Origin: Pteria penguin
Taxonomy: Eukaryota > Mollusca > Bivalvia > Pterioida > Pteriidae
Assembly (NCBI GenBank): GCA_035048485.1
Contig: CM068587.1
Location: 24,219,034-24,283,033 of the forward strand
Reading direction: 5' to 3'
Length of the DNA: 64,000 bases
This document shows, one piece after another, positions 34,192 through 46,966 of this stretch. The notes under the pieces were generated by a model. It worked only from the letters and a program-made list of their open reading frames with translations. It had not been told where the DNA came from and did not search any database. The first letter of the stretch is position 1; each line of letters opens with the position of its first letter. A program made the translations under genes and the position numbers.

Positions 34192-34775
34192 TTGGTTGAT
34201 TGGTGTTTTACGTCGCTTTCAACAATTATACTGTTACTGTAACAGTTCCCGGATGTTTTGCTGGTTTGATGTAATGGGCAAGAAATCATCAAAAGATTTT
34301 AATACAAAATAGGAGAATAAGATTTTTTTCTGGTAAAAATTTAGATTTATGCTTCTATCTTATTTTATTTATCACATTCTGACTTGCTTTCAGTATCCAT
34401 ACCCGGGGGAAAGGTGCTCTTAATCAATGAACCTAAAGTCAGTTTTTAAGGTCGAATAATGCAATATTTTCATTATAAGCATTTTTATAAGAGATTGACC
34501 TTGGGCATCAAATATTTTGTCTTTTTATCAACTTACAATATCAGTGGACTAGACTTACAGTGAAGTCGGTAAAAATGGCCGAAAAGGAGAGTTGTAAAAC
34601 TGCATAGAATATCTGGTTAATGCATGAGTTTTGTCATTAGTTTGACATTGGTCTATACATAAAATTATGGGTAAACCTAGACAATCGCCCAGGAACTGTT
34701 ACTTGACCAGTATCGCGACATGGAAGCAGGAGGTAACCGATCTCTTAAAGGTAGTGGCACAACCAGTGACATTTA
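34192..34775 (-). mobile_element. SINE family B fragments
   Basis: 34192-34262 (GGTTGATTGGTGTTTTACGT, CGCTTTCAACAAT) and 34680-34770 (TATCGCGACATGGAAGCAGG, AGGTAACCGATCTC) match two consecutive parts of the fuller copy at 42195-42357. About 400 unrelated AT-rich bases lie between, so one copy may have been split by an insertion. Confidence 0.55.
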
Positions 34776-34974
34776 GTATAATGCCCTCTTGAAATAACTA
34801 AAGCGAAAATTTATGTAAATCTTTCGCCTCCAAGTTTTAAAGTATTTCGATATTTTATGGTTTTATGAAAAGATTCATCATCATCCTTGTATATATACTT
34901 ATATATTGTTGAGGGAAGGGGGGTTTCATCAAAGAAATTTTTCCGATTATGTGACCAAGCATAAGATAGGGAGG

Positions 34975-35130
34975 AGATTTGTTGTAGTGGTTAATTGCTT
35001 GGCTGGTAGTACAGATGAATCGGGTTCGATTCCCAGATTGTGCCATTATGTGTAAGAGGCTAGTTATCTGTTGCTTCTATGTGGCGGTTTGATTCAAATA
35101 CTATTAAAAGCGACGTAAACCAACCAACCT
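34975..35130 (+). mobile_element. SINE family B, plus copy
   Basis: tRNA-like head TTGTAGTGGTTAATTGCTTG and GGGTTCGATTCCCAGATTG, then AAGAGGCTAGTTATCTGTTG and a GCGACGTAAACCAACCAACC tail. Diverged from 42195-42357. Confidence 0.65.
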
Positions 35131-36326
35131 ATCTTGTGGTAGGATCTTAGTGTGTACTATCTAATCAAAAGGACAGATGGGAGTTGACAGCCAGAATCGC
35201 TCCCGGTGTCTCAGATCTATACCACTGGACCAACCTGTTCCTGTAGTAGCATATAACATACAACAATAAGTACAAAGAAATGTTATATATCCCGATCTCA
35301 GCGTTTGTGCGAGCCCCAGTCCCCTTCCTGGATTCGATGTTCAGTGTCTGAACAGCCTGTTTCACCCTGGATCCGCTAGACGCATCGGATCTAGAAGGCT
35401 CTATTACACAGAACTTATAAATCATGTTTGAAAAAAGAATTTGTGTTATGAATAAACTATGTATTCATAAACATATACAATAAAACTGTATATACCAAAT
35501 AAAGCACATGTGTTCCGTAGATAGTATAGGAGGATTAAATAGGGGGATTTATCTGCCCTTGATAAGAACTAAATCACATCCAGAATGTCATGGTGGGATA
35601 TTTAATGTGACAGTAACTTGACTGACCACATCTTATCATTGTTAATTGATTATAAGTCGGCATTGATCATCTTTAATACCACTCCTTTTTCATCTGGGAG
35701 ACTACTTTAGTAAACAGGAGAAGATAACCCATCCCCTTTCAATGTTTTGTATTGTACGATAAGTGTTGTAGTATACTATATATTATAAATGGTGTGGTAC
35801 AATATATATAATGCATATCATACACGATTTACATTGTAGTTTAATATACTTGTATATAAATATAATATGATGATATATGATAAATGTTATAGTAAAATAC
35901 ATATGATAAATACTATACTATTTTATATATGATAAGTGTTTGAGAATGATACGATATGATCATCACACATCTCCTGATACACACGTCGATCTCTTCTCAC
36001 CAGCAAACAGATTAAGCTGAAAACAAAACAAAATTGTTTATAATGGATTATTGGTGTATATTTACGCCTACATCTATTATTTTAATCAAATTTCAGTCCA
36101 TGAATTAGCCATTGAACAAGGACGGTATAAAGTGGGGTAGTTGGGTAAAGAAAAGTAGGGGGCACAACATTTCAGAATACTGTAAAGAAAAAAGGTCGTG
36201 ATCACGTTTTCGTGTATACTTTTATAAGAGGCCAATTCAATTACGTTAAAAAGTCCGGGGGACCACTTATCCCCTTTCTCCCATCTCCTACAGCCCTTTA
36301 TATATTACCGGTAGTTATAGATTGAG
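35131..36326. other. AT-rich spacer
   Basis: No gene recognised. A tRNA-like minus stretch lies at 35180-35240 (GGTTGGTCCAGTGGTATAGA). Confidence 0.4.
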
Positions 36327-36804
36327 CATCTTCACGAGTCAAGGGGGTGCGCTTCGTAAACTTCTCTCTCCCTTGACTGATTGCATTCAAAGGTCGTGGG
36401 CCAATTCGTGAATGGTTCACTTGCTCTGCACATGAACGAATCAGACGCCTTGAAACAAACCGTGTGACAAAGCGAAAATAATAGATCTAGCGCATGTGAT
36501 CAACAGAATGAAAGCGTCTTTCCATTTCATTAGAGCATCTGTGCCATTCGATTGAAAATCTTTGAAGCTGTGTACAGAAACGTTTCACAAATGTTAAGAT
36601 ACATGAAGCAGACGATTGTCGCCATTATTGTTTTTCTTCATAACCAAGTTGACCAAGTGAGGCTTAATCTCATTGGTCAGTTTGGTTAGTAGTATATTGA
36701 ATATTTTTTTATAGGAGGCGCCATCAAAACTCGCGACCTTTGAATGCAATCAGTCAAGGGGAGAGGGAAATTTACGTAGCGCATCCTCTTGACTCGTGAA
36801 GATG
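36327..36804. mobile_element. Foldback/MITE element with ~70-bp inverted arms
   Basis: The arms 36327-36396 and 36734-36804 are inverted copies: CATCTTCACGAGTCAAGGGG, TGCGCT, CCCTTGACTGATTGCATTCA and AAGGTCG on the left, with the complement on the right. The ~337-base centre has no long frame. A miniature relative lies at 40386-40461. Confidence 0.85.
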
Positions 36805-39220
36805 AAATCGAGGGGATCGTAAGTTTAGATTATGCACTTTAAAATAAAATAGAGGATAAATACTACTTTATACTTGTATTTCCATTTTATACATATTTCC
36901 GTCGTTTATAAATTAAAATATTAGTGAACTAAACATCAATGGACAAACTTATTCAACTTTCGTCGATACATAATGTAATTTGACAAGACATCTACTGAAG
37001 GCAAACCTTAGTCATAATTCTCTTAGTTTTACTTTACACTACACATCTCTGTTTCATACATGGATTTATTAATATACAGTCAATACATGTATGCAGTTAT
37101 GTTTTAAGAGGTACATCTCCGTTGTAGCATGCTCTTAATGGCAAAATATTATGATTTGTAATATAAGGATTACATACATATATATAAGTATGTCATTGCA
37201 CATAAACCTGTCGGTTTTCTGCTAATAAATTATACATGTATGCCTATACATACACAAATATCGGACTAGAATATTTTCAAGGAACAATTGTAATTTGTTT
37301 AATATTGTTTGTTTGTTGTATATATGTATAATAATATGGGTTTACAAAAATCAAATTCAGTAATTTTGGATTTATTTATATATTTTATTAATAGTTAAGA
37401 TTTCACTTTTCTATTTCTTAGTGATTTGGAATACTTTCACATTTACTGGGATATATTATCAGGTGAAATGCATTCCTTGAATGTTACCAAATGAAATTAG
37501 TTATTTCTGTTCACATATGGTACATATTTCAATCTGTCATTTATCAGGTTTCCAAAGTAAGCATAAGAGGGGTATTGTTCTGATTTATCTGATTTCAAAG
37601 ACTTTCCTTCCTTTTGGTGTTCTTATGCTTGTCATTTACTTGATTAAGAATGGATATCATTTAAATTCAGTACGTTGAACACACATGATATGTAACCTAT
37701 GTTTTGATTGGCTGTACTTTTGTAATGAAGGCGGAGTTCGTGCATGTAAATGATTTTGTACATGCATCTTATATAAAATGAATGAGAGCATTTTTAGGGA
37801 GTTAGCTTTTTGGATCATTTTTAATTAAGACAACTTTGTATAATTGGAATTATTGCATTTTGTATTTTGGAACTTTGTAAAGTAAACATTTTCATCAATT
37901 TATGATAGAATTCGGACATTCAAACAAATAAATTTTGAATTTATATTTGGACTTTATTTCTACTTGGGAACTAACAGTGAATGAGAGACATATTCATTAC
38001 ATGTTCGTAGTCTTGGGCGTGGAGTTCCTGTTCCTTTTTCTATAGGAACTTGGAAATAGATCATCATGTAGACAAAATTATGATGGATTTTGCATAAAAA
38101 ATTTAAAATCCTAAGACAAATAAATCTGATAAAATTTAACAGGCAAGTCGATATATTTCAAAACTAGTAACAAGTAAGAGAGTGGGATAAAGTGATGAAT
38201 GATAATGCTGCTATTCGTTTCCCTATTCGTTTTGCCATTATAAATCATCTTGAACTTTTCGTCGTGACGTAATTTCGTTTTGACGATAAATCTATTCTCA
38301 AAATTTATAAAAAGATTTTGTTATGCCCCATATCGAGTGTTTGGATCATATTTTCCCTTAACTTTAACCTAGGCCATAATTTTCAAACCATAACAATATG
38401 TTTAAAGAAACGGCATAGCTGTCTGTACACCAAAAATCTTCGGGTAGTCATAAGTTGAAATATTCAAACGAGCAAACGAATACATACACTGCTAGAAAAG
38501 TGTAAACACAAATCAGATTCCTTATTCTTGTTAAAAATCTGTTTTTAAGAGTTTTGATTTATTATTTTCTTTTTCATAGATTTAATTCGATAATTACCTC
38601 TGTATATAGAAAAATCAAAGCAATGGTTAAATAAATTATTCAGACATTAGTTTTGGTGTTGATGATTTATCGAGAGAAATTGTTGAAATATGACATGGAT
38701 TCATCGATGGTATGTCATCTATCTATCATATGTTATTATGTGGTTTGCCACTGCCCATTACGACAATTAACGTTCTTTCATGACAATCCAATAAATGATA
38801 ACCTTATATATAGGTAGCACGCGCTGTCCCATAAAAATGTGGCTCATTACAAGGTAGATCAATCAATCAGAGTCTAACATACATATGTACAGGACTATCC
38901 GAATGACCCTTACTATAAACGCAGCCTTCTTGGTTAACTCGGTTTCTAATTTAGAATTTTTTAACTAGAGATTTTACAGTGACAATTCCGATACACGATT
39001 CGTAAATATCCTGAGTAAACTTAGTTAAACGTAAATAGATATCAAAAGGTTAGTTTGTACGAAAAGAAATGAATATTTATAATACAGGTACATGTAAGAA
39101 ATATATAAAATGTTTAGATAAAATAGCTACAAAGAGTTTTGTTGTTTTCTCAGTGTAAATGCGAAGCTAAAATATTATATCTTTTATAATGATTTCGCTA
39201 AAATACTCTTATCTAAATAA
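36805..39220. other. AT-rich spacer; possible promoter near 37.7 kb
   Basis: No gene recognised. At 37700-37785 (plus) an inverted CCAAT (GATTGGCTG) and TATATAAAATG lie 60 bases apart, with AATAAA at about 37926 and a TG...AACA boundary at 37690-37975. This resembles a solo LTR, but no target duplication or second LTR was found. The plus frame 37481-37678 is unsupported. Confidence 0.35.
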
Positions 39221-39224
39221 GTAG

Positions 39225-39233
39225 ATAGATAGA

Positions 39234-39288
<55 letters not shown>

Positions 39289-39291
39289 ACT
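39225..39291. repeat. (AAAT)n microsatellite
   Basis: About 15 AAAT units after a short GATA run. Confidence 0.95.
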
Positions 39292-39420
39292 CCTTTACAT
39301 AAATACCAAAATAACGCTGAAGCTTTTCAGATCCGTGTAATGTTATTTCACTGCATCAAAATATTTTACTTTGTTAAAACCATGTTTGTATTTTAATATC
39401 AATATGACATGCCGACTCAC

Positions 39421-39757
39421 CGAAAAATCGCCTTCGTCTGCCATACCGATGGAATCCTCCAAGGAATGGGGGAGGTCTGTTAAAGCCTACTGGATTAAAT
39501 GCACCAAAATCATCTTGGAATCCGCCACCAAATCCACCCAGACCGCCACCAAATCCTCCTCCAAATCCGCTTCCGGGACCTCCCAACAGCTGTTGTTCCA
39601 GGAAGTCCTGCCTACGGTTACTGGCTAGCTGCCGCTGTAGTGCCACTGCAGCCACTCCACCAACAAGGAGGCCGGTCAAAAAATTAGTGGCGGAAGATTG
39701 GGACTGCACACAGCTGACAAATAAACATCCTGCCAGGGTGACCAGGAACAACCTCAT
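39421..39757 (-). CDS. Gene 5: Gly/Phe-rich secreted protein with Arg4-Phe2 end
   Basis: The ATG at 39757 lies nine bases after an acceptor (ATTCATCTAG). Residues 1-19 (MRLFLVTLAGCLFVSCVQS) are a signal peptide. Next QSSATNFLTGLLVGGVAAVA resembles the start of mature gene 2. Then a Gln/Arg/Leu helix-like stretch (about 40-58), GSGFGGGFGGGLGGFGGGFQ, and a basic end HRYGRRRRFF. The open frame runs on to 39374, but a strong donor TTCG|GTGAGT at 39421-39415 makes those last residues intronic; the frame leaves in phase 1. The terminal exon is not settled: candidates follow acceptors near 39352 (gives Val-Lys-stop), 39172 and 36018 (gives Ala-stop). A basic-aromatic tail after Gly repeats recalls the RKKKY-type ends of shematrins. 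Structural shell role inferred. Confidence 0.72.
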
Positions 39758-39985
39758 GGTGCTTTACTAGATGAATGGTACACAATAGATGAAAATAAAA
39801 ATAATATATGCATGTCGAAATTGAGACATAATAATATAACGCCATCTCTGCCCCTCCCCCCTGCTTTAGTGTAATTATATTATATTAGTAATTTATTGCA
39901 CTGTTTTGTTAATAGTTATACTAAGAAACACATTCTTGTTTCAGCAATTTATTGAACAAGGATGCTAACGTTTTGTCTGTCTTAC

Positions 39986-40054
39986 CTTTTTGGGACAAGA
40001 GGGGCAAAAAACTCTTTGTGAACCTTTACATATTCATAAAACACTATATATATA
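39986..40054 (-). promoter_or_regulatory. Gene 5 putative TATA box and first exon
   Basis: Minus strand TATATATATA at 40054-40045, then about 30 bases to a predicted start near 40020, and a donor AAAAAG|GTAAGA at 39986/39985. The intron would end at 39767. It lacks the GTGACTGGA block of genes 1 and 2. Confidence 0.4.
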
Positions 40055-40385
40055 GATAAATATTATTTTATGACGCATTATCGTGTATATGGTGTTGTAA
40101 GTAATAATCGATTGACCAGTGAATGAGGTCGGACACTGTGGTCATTGACGTAGGAGTGCAATACAGAAAGCCAGTGAACGTGCCCTTGAGTGGTGTGCAG
40201 CATTACTTTATTGTTATACCTAGACATAATTGACAAGCTGAGCAAAATGACGTCACGTTATTGCCGTATCCTGATCCTGTAAGTTATACTGCCAGACGTG
40301 GAAGTTTTACGTCATCCTACGTATAATTCTGACAGTATACTTGCGGATGATTTGCTTTAAATCAGAAAGCATACTCTGTAAATGA

Positions 40386-40461
40386 CATCTTCACGGGTCA
40401 AGAGGATGCGCTGCTTAAAGAAAGAAGTTTATGTAGCGCATCCCATTGACTCGTGAAGAAG
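40386..40461. mobile_element. 76-bp miniature hairpin of the foldback family
   Basis: CATCTTCACGGGTCAAGAGG and ATGCGCTGC face GTAGCGCATCCCATTGACTC and GTGAAGAAG with only ~20 bases between. Arms match the outer 25-30 bases of 36327-36804, so this is probably an internally deleted relative. Confidence 0.75.
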
Positions 40462-40499
40462 TGTAATAAATATTAAAATATATATACGTTATAATTTTG

Positions 40500-40765
40500 T
40501 GTGCACCAGATGTGCATTTCAACAATTTATGTCTCTTCAGTGAATATTATGGCCGAATAATTGGAATTTTAATAATTTTAAAATACTTGAAGAGTAGTGT
40601 CAAACACAAATTGGCCGAAAAAGTGAACTAAAGAATCAATCTAAGGACGGAGCTATGCGTGAGGGAAATACTCTTTTTAGCGTTATTTTAAAAAATTTCA
40701 TGACTGAAAATTTTAAGTATATATTTCATGTCAGTACAAAAGCATTGGAAACTAGACTTATGATG
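40500..40765 (-). repeat. Interspersed repeat R3, inverted copy
   Basis: The complement of the blocks at 26229-26825, including the part (AAGTATATATTTCATGTCAG) that links the two copies there. The 33-bp array begins at its edge. Confidence 0.7.
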
Positions 40766-40774
40766 AAAATTAAA

Positions 40775-41240
40775 GAAGGGATGGATAGGGAAATTCTGTA
40801 AAAAAAAGAAAGGATGTAAATGAAAATTCTGTAAATAAAAGAAGATATGAACAGGAACATTCTGTAAATAAAAGACGAGATGGACAGGAAAATTCTGTAA
40901 ACAAAAGAAGGGATGGACAGGAAAATTCTGTAAATAAAAGAAGGGATAAACAGGAAAATTTTGTAAATAAAAGAAGAGATGGACAGGAAAATTCTGTAAA
41001 TAAAAGAAGATGTGGACAGGAAAATTCTGTAAATAAAAGAAGGGATGGACAGGGAAATTCTGTAAATAAAAGAAGAGATGGACAGGAAAATCTGTAAATA
41101 AAAGAAGGGATGGACATGAAAATTCTGTAAATAAAAGAAGGGATGGACAGGAAAAATCTGTAAACAAAAGCAGGGATGTACAGGAAAATTCTGTAAATAA
41201 AAGAAGGGATGGACAGGAAAATTCTGTAAATAAAGGAGTA
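40775..41240. repeat. 33-bp minisatellite (~14 units)
   Basis: Units contain GGGATGGACAGGAAAATTCT and GTAAATAAAAGAA. As 33 is a multiple of three, the 159- and 115-codon minus frames through it are artefacts. It lies ~0.7 kb upstream of the gene 5 TATA box. Confidence 0.93.
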
Positions 41241-41751
41241 TCTCCTTCTAGTTGTTAAGCGCTCTTTATGTGTTATGTTCTTATATATGTCTATGTCTAA
41301 ACACTTTTGTAAATATCTCTAAGTTCTTATATATTTAAGGGGTTTTTATAACAGTGTAACTCTCGAGTTTAAAAAAAATTAATGAGGAAGTATAGTAATT
41401 CCCCTCTTATCATCGTATTCGTCTCCTTCATAAAAGTGTTTTGCTCTAAATGTGAATGGGATGGTGGTGATGTGGTGGTTGTTACGAACTTAATCACAGA
41501 AAAGTATGGTTATAACTTTTTCAAAAAGACTCAGAAATATTCTTTTTTATCGTAGAACATATATAAATAACTAACATCATTGGCGGATTTACACTGAAAC
41601 GAGACAAAATTTCTCTGGTAAATATATATCACAATTTTACAAATTTTACTTCCTATAAATGATATTGTCTTATAATTATGAATAATGGAATATGGGATGA
41701 TTTAGAAATCTGTAATTCATGAGCCGTTTGTATCGTTATGATAATAAAGTT
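41241..41751. other. AT-rich spacer
   Basis: No gene recognised. Confidence 0.4.
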
Positions 41752-41925
41752 GGTATAGTAATAGTGGTATAGCGCTTAGATTGAAGCGTTGGGGATCGAG
41801 GTTCATTTCTCAGAATGTATCAGTATGATAAAGAGAATGGTTAGCTCTTGCTTCGATATCAGGACACAACTGAAAAAAAAAAGAAAATGTTAAAAGTGAG
41901 GTAAAACTCAATAAACCATACCACT
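41752..41925 (+). mobile_element. SINE family B, diverged plus copy
   Basis: Head AGTGGTATAGCGCTTAGATT and GAGGTTCATTTCTCAGAATG, body AGAGAATGGTTAGCTCTTGC, tail GAGGTAAAACTCAATAAACC. Strongly decayed. Confidence 0.5.
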
Positions 41926-42194
41926 CGTGAACCTATGGTGCATGTAGTGATATGGAATTCAATGGTATTTAGAGTTATCTTTCTTGTGGCTTATCACTAA
42001 AGATTTTGTCCGAGTATTTACACAATCTCCGAAGCAGAGTTATGGTCCTTGCACTCCCTTTAATCTCTGCGAACTACTGAAAGTAGTCCCTAGTCATTTT
42101 AGTTTTTCATGTATCATCAAGGTTGTTCAAATGAAGGCTATCCGGAAATATTTGGCCACGCCCTAAAGCCATTTCTATTATAATTATACTTATA
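41926..42194. other. Short spacer
   Basis: The plus frame 41984-42166 has no supporting feature. Confidence 0.35.
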
Positions 42195-42357
42195 TTAGTT
42201 AATTGGAGTTTTACGTCGCCTTCAACAATTTTTCAGTTATATCGCGACATGGAAACAGGAGGTAACCAACCTCTTAAACATAGTGGCACAACCTGGGAAT
42301 CGAACCCGGATCGTCGGCACCGCAAGCCAAGCGCTTAACCACTACACCAAGCTTGTC
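42195..42357 (-). mobile_element. SINE family B, fullest copy (inverted)
   Basis: On the minus strand: head AGCTTGGTGTAGTGGTTAAG, B box GGGTTCGATTCCCAGGTTG, then AGAGGTTGGTTACCTCCTGT, TTCCATGTCGCGATATAACT and GAAGGCGACGTAAAACTCC. The order fits bivalve tRNA-derived SINEs. Family name not checked. Confidence 0.75.
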
Positions 42358-42403
42358 CCCTAATTATACTTATACAATAAAATATCAAAAATGATCTTCC
42401 AAA

Positions 42404-42404
42404 A

Positions 42405-42436
<32 letters not shown>

Positions 42437-42868
42437 AGAAGAACCCCCCCCCCAATTATGACAGTATTAATTGTTATATTTTGTATGTAACATCCATATG
42501 ACTTGCAGTGTCAAGATTGTCCAAGAGAAGGCTCTGCAGGTAGATTTAGTCGTGTTTCAAGGACAGTAATTGTTTAAATTATTTGACCCCATACCAGTGA
42601 CCTAAACCTATGACATAAGTCTATATATAAAAATAATACAAAATTTTAGAATATTCATTTCTCTTAGTGAAATCAAATTTGCTTTAGTGGGCGTATAGGC
42701 CCATGGGCCTATTGTTATACGTTTTACGTAGTTGATATTTGTAAATCTCGCTACAGTTTATATAATTACAAATGTATCCATCACCATTCTCTTTAACTAT
42801 AGAATTATTGTTCATGGCGTTTTCGATATCATTCGAAGAGAACAACAGAGATTTATTTTAACACACTT

Positions 42869-42925
<57 letters not shown>

Positions 42926-43080
42926 AAGATTAGAAAATTACCCCAAACCAAAAAATCACGAGGACAAAAAAATCCTCAAACACCCCTCTCTCCCCCCCCC
43001 CCCCCACCAAAAAAACCCCAAACAAACAAACAAACAAACAAACAAAGAAATAATAAAATAAATAAAATAAAAACAAACAA
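42404..43080. repeat. Cluster of simple repeats
   Basis: (GAAA)n at about 42404-42440 with a C-run, (GA)n at about 42873-42922, a C-run at about 42990-43007, and (AAAC)n at about 43020-43090. The plus frame 42732-43061 reads through them and is not a gene. Confidence 0.85.
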
Positions 43081-43090
43081 ACAAACAAAC

Positions 43091-44560
43091 GCAAAACTGA
43101 AATAAATAAGTAACCCTCAAACCACCCTATAACCCAGATCTGGCATCAATATTGACACACTTTATACCCTTTCGTCTTCTGTATTGCATTTCTAGAGATT
43201 CTAAAACTGATAAACAGACCTAAACCTTTCCTTGTCTTATTAGCGTCTCCATCAGAAGACCCTTTTTAACTGCGAGTTATTCGGCTAAATGAGCAAAAAA
43301 AAAAAAAAAAAAAAAAAATCAAATCATCCGTTTGTTTATTTATTCATTTATTTTCAAGGTCGTGCATGACATTTACACATTTACAAGTCTTCTGAAAAAC
43401 CATCGGTTTGATTTCAATTTGGCAAAGAAATGTTTCCCATTCATTGTAACTTTAAGTTTTGAAATAAAAATAGACTATCCGAAAAGGGGCCCAAATGTGA
43501 AAAATATTGTTTTGAAAAGTCAGTTCTTCTGAACCAATGGTAAAATTTCTTTCAGATTCAGTGTACATACCTTTTTTATTTTCAATGTCCACAACACGTG
43601 CACATGGAAATGTACTATGTCAGTAGGCGTATTAATTTAAATATGATTTCCATATAAGCAGATGGATTGTCAATCAACAAAGGTTTTTGTTTACATGTAC
43701 AACGAAACGTTTTAAACAAAATCCCTTATCCTCTGTTTTCTCATTCAATTTATACTTTTTATTATTTTCATTCATATTGATATGTCATTTTGGTGTGACA
43801 AACTTCAAATGTATAAAGTATAAAATATATAAAATTCTTTGCATATATTCTGAATTTCATAAATTTTAGTCGTTAAACTGCGCTCGAAAATGCACTAAAC
43901 ATTCACCAACGTTACAGCCATGGACTAATGGAGAAAGAAAGACAACTCAAGACTTACTACAGTGAAAAGCGATCATTATCTTTAATATCTATGTTAATAT
44001 ACAATGTAAAACACACCTTTTCCTCGTTCATACATACTACTTACTTATCTTATTAAGGTAATTAGGTATATAAAAATGAGAGGCATGTTCAGTATTGCAT
44101 TCTTTTCTCAAGTGGGGAAATATAGATTGTCAAATTTCTGTGCTTTATTCGCGTGGATGCCATTTCAAACACGTTCTTGTACAGTTTGTAAAATATATAT
44201 TCTATAATAAATTATAATATATACACATTGGAATCGGTTAGTATAATTTTCGAACTGATCTATGTTAATTATATTGATTAATAACCGATCGTTTGAAAAG
44301 TTTCTCCAAAATGATAATAATGTCACTTATGTACATGTTTTTTTATTCAGTCCAGTTTATTCATTCTGAGAAGGGAGCACATACAAATAATCTATAAATG
44401 ATACATTCACAAAATACGATACATATAAAGAATATACATGGCACGAATATATATTTATTAAATACATATTGTAAATATATTACAGACATACTAAAATATT
44501 TGAATTTTAAGAAACTATAACATAAAAAAATCCTGCATTTAAATATAAATAAATGAATAA
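43091..44560. other. AT-rich spacer
   Basis: An A-run lies at about 43295-43318. Short plus frames at 43332 and 43687 are unsupported. No gene recognised. Confidence 0.45.
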
Positions 44561-44563
44561 ATA

Positions 44564-44564
<1 letters not shown>

Positions 44565-44607
<43 letters not shown>

Positions 44608-45010
44608 CAAAGACACTACAGTTAACAAGGCACCCTATATTTCACTTATTCGTTCCCCGTCTGGGACTCGAACCCACGACCTATGGTACCGAATCACCTA
44701 GCTGTCATGCATCCGACCCTCTAACCGACTGAGCTACCCGAGCTCCACAAAAATGGAGCTTTAATAGCCAATCATTAGCTAATCGCATGCATGACAACAC
44801 GGCCGCGGAAAGTGAAGGAATTTACCCGACGTAAACGCAGGCGGATCCTCTGAGAGAATACAACACTGAAAGAGAAATAAACATATAAAGCACAAATAGA
44901 ATCAGTGAAACACCTGGGAGTACTATGGACCTTGGATCTCCGAAGAAATACCTGTAGAAAATAAAGACAAATTAGACTTTGTGCTGTGTATTGTATAAAT
45001 CTGAAAATCA
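44565..45010 (-). mobile_element. (TA)n plus tRNA-like composite element
   Basis: On the minus strand a tRNA-like head, GCTCGGGTAGCTCAGTCGGT with GGTCGTGGGTTCGAGTCCCA, is followed by a unique tail and an (AT)n run (44566-44601). Upstream lies a stretch with stacked acceptor-like TTTCTACAG, CTCTTTCAG and CTCTCAG. The acceptor stem does not pair and the region between the arms is too long for a standard tRNA, so this is a tRNA-derived repeat. Confidence 0.5.
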
Positions 45011-45403
45011 TGTCATAAACTGAAATAAGGTACATATAATCCTAAACCACATAATTCATTTCAAAAGTGACGAAGTTTATTCATAGGTCATTATATTGTT
45101 TTCTGTCTCGGTATGCAGTATATGCAAATAAATTATGAATTCTTCTATCAACACCCAGAATGCTTTTACAAAAATATACTCAAACAACGTAAACAGTGTT
45201 TCAAGGCCTTAAACTGTTGGCTTTTTAACGAAATTTGCTTAAAATGCAATTCTAGTTTAGTGAAGACTACGTCTAGACTACGTCTAATAGAACTTGCTCA
45301 ATATATCACATTTCATACCATTGTTTAATCAAAATTAATTTTAATCTGTTCTATAATAAATTATCTTAAAACAACTCATTTTGTCTCAGCAACATAACCT
45401 TCA

Positions 45404-45577
45404 GGCGCGGATCCAGAAATTTTGTAGAGAGGGGTCCACTCCCAATGAGTTTTCCGAGAGGGGGTTCATTCATGTATTTGTGTGTGTAAAATTACTTAGT
45501 TTACATCAGAAAAAAGTAACTTTTATCGAATCCCAGGATAGGTCCAGACCCCCGGACCACCCCTCTGGATCCGCTCA
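45404..45577. mobile_element. MITE with GGCGCGGATCCAG ends
   Basis: Left end GGCGCGGATCCAGAAATTTT, right end CCCCTCTGGATCCGCTC. Internal GAGAGGGGTCC and GGACCACCCCTCT are also complementary. A related element lies at 58103-58256 and a relative forms the inner part of R1. No coding capacity. Confidence 0.75.
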
Positions 45578-46918
45578 TGACCTTGTAAATTCTGTTCAAG
45601 AATAAGGTATGCAAGGTGTCAAATATATTGACAGTAAACTATTGAATGATTCACGCAAGAAAAACAGAAATTGCGTACATTAGTATGAATTAATTACACT
45701 TGAAGTGCAATATAAGAGAAATAAATTGTATCTAATGCAACTGTTCACGGTAAACGATTAAAAAGAAAAATGAAGGAGAGTTTTCTGTAAAATTTGAGGT
45801 GTGTATCGATAAACAAACTTTGTGTACGTTACACACAAAAATCGTTACGGACAGGAGATGATAAATAGCAGATCAGAAACATGTTGGAAGGCGTTTATGT
45901 TCTATCAAATACATCATATTCTTTCATTCAGCGGTCCAGCTGTCAATCATGGTGGGTGATCATGTACATAACGGTCAGTTACGTCAACTTCGCACCTAAG
46001 TGTACAGGTATGACTCAAATCACATGCTTTAGAATTGATTAGAAGGCAATAGCCTGTAGGGAAATGGCGAAAGACTATTCACAAGCGACCAGCATTCGTA
46101 TAGATTTGTCACTTGGTGACGAGAAATTAGGAGTGTGGTAGTAATGACCGACCATGTCTCGTATCCAAAAAGCCCACACATGACTTTGATTTTATGAAAT
46201 GAACAAATTTCTAAAGCATTTACGAATTTCTCACAGCATGCGTCTCTGTACAGTATAATCTTTTGGCATATTTTACGAGAAATGGAAAGAAATGTAATAC
46301 GCATATCTTCATCTATTGAAAAGAAAATAATTTATTTGCTATTTTGATAGGCTTCCCAAAGATATAACTTTTCGTTAATACAGGAATTTAAAACTTTACT
46401 TCTGCACAGATCGTGCATTATTTCTAAAATAGAATGAGTTCTAGTGAGGTGCACATAAATTGTCCGTAATTGCCGAAAGCCCCGCCTTCGCGCATGTGCA
46501 GTAATACATTCTGAAGCGAGACGTAAACAAAGGTATCAACAAAATAGAGAAAGTGAAAAGCAAACGGGAAAGAAAGAATTTGTATAGCGATTCGGATGAA
46601 TAGTAGAAAAACAAATGTGAATAAAAGACATCTTTGTCGTTTTAATGCGGTCACATAATTGATGGCTCATGAATATTCATTATCTAGGCGTGAAATTGCA
46701 GAGAAAATCACGATATTTCCGACGCTGGTATCTCGTTAATGGTACAATATTTTCAAAAGATATTTTGTAAATCTTATTGTAAAAACCCAATTTGAAATTG
46801 TAAAATAGGTGTAAAATGATATTCATTACATTAATGAAGTACAGTTCATCGGATTAATAAATTAGGAACGCGAGGTGGGACGGCTGTAATAAATTGTGTT
46901 CCATTACAAATTGATTTT
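45578..46918. other. AT-rich spacer
   Basis: No gene recognised; minus frames at 46029-46304 and 46424-46654 have no recognisable features. Confidence 0.45.
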
Positions 46919-46966
46919 TGAAGAAGAAGAAGAAGAAGAAGAAGAAGAAGAAGAAGAAGAAGAAGA
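46919..46966. repeat. (AAG)n microsatellite
   Basis: About 16 units; produces a poly-Lys frame on the plus strand that is not a gene start. Confidence 0.95.

Noticed and set aside
37690..37975. Solo LTR
   Set aside because: Promoter-like and AATAAA signals are in order, but no target-site duplication, primer site or second LTR was found.
40688..41167. 159- and 115-codon minus frames with FPVHPFFYLQN-type repeats
   Set aside because: Direct translation of a 33-bp minisatellite.
44650..44745. tRNA gene
   Set aside because: A- and B-box-like parts are present but the acceptor ends do not pair and the arm spacing is wrong; treated as a tRNA-derived repeat.
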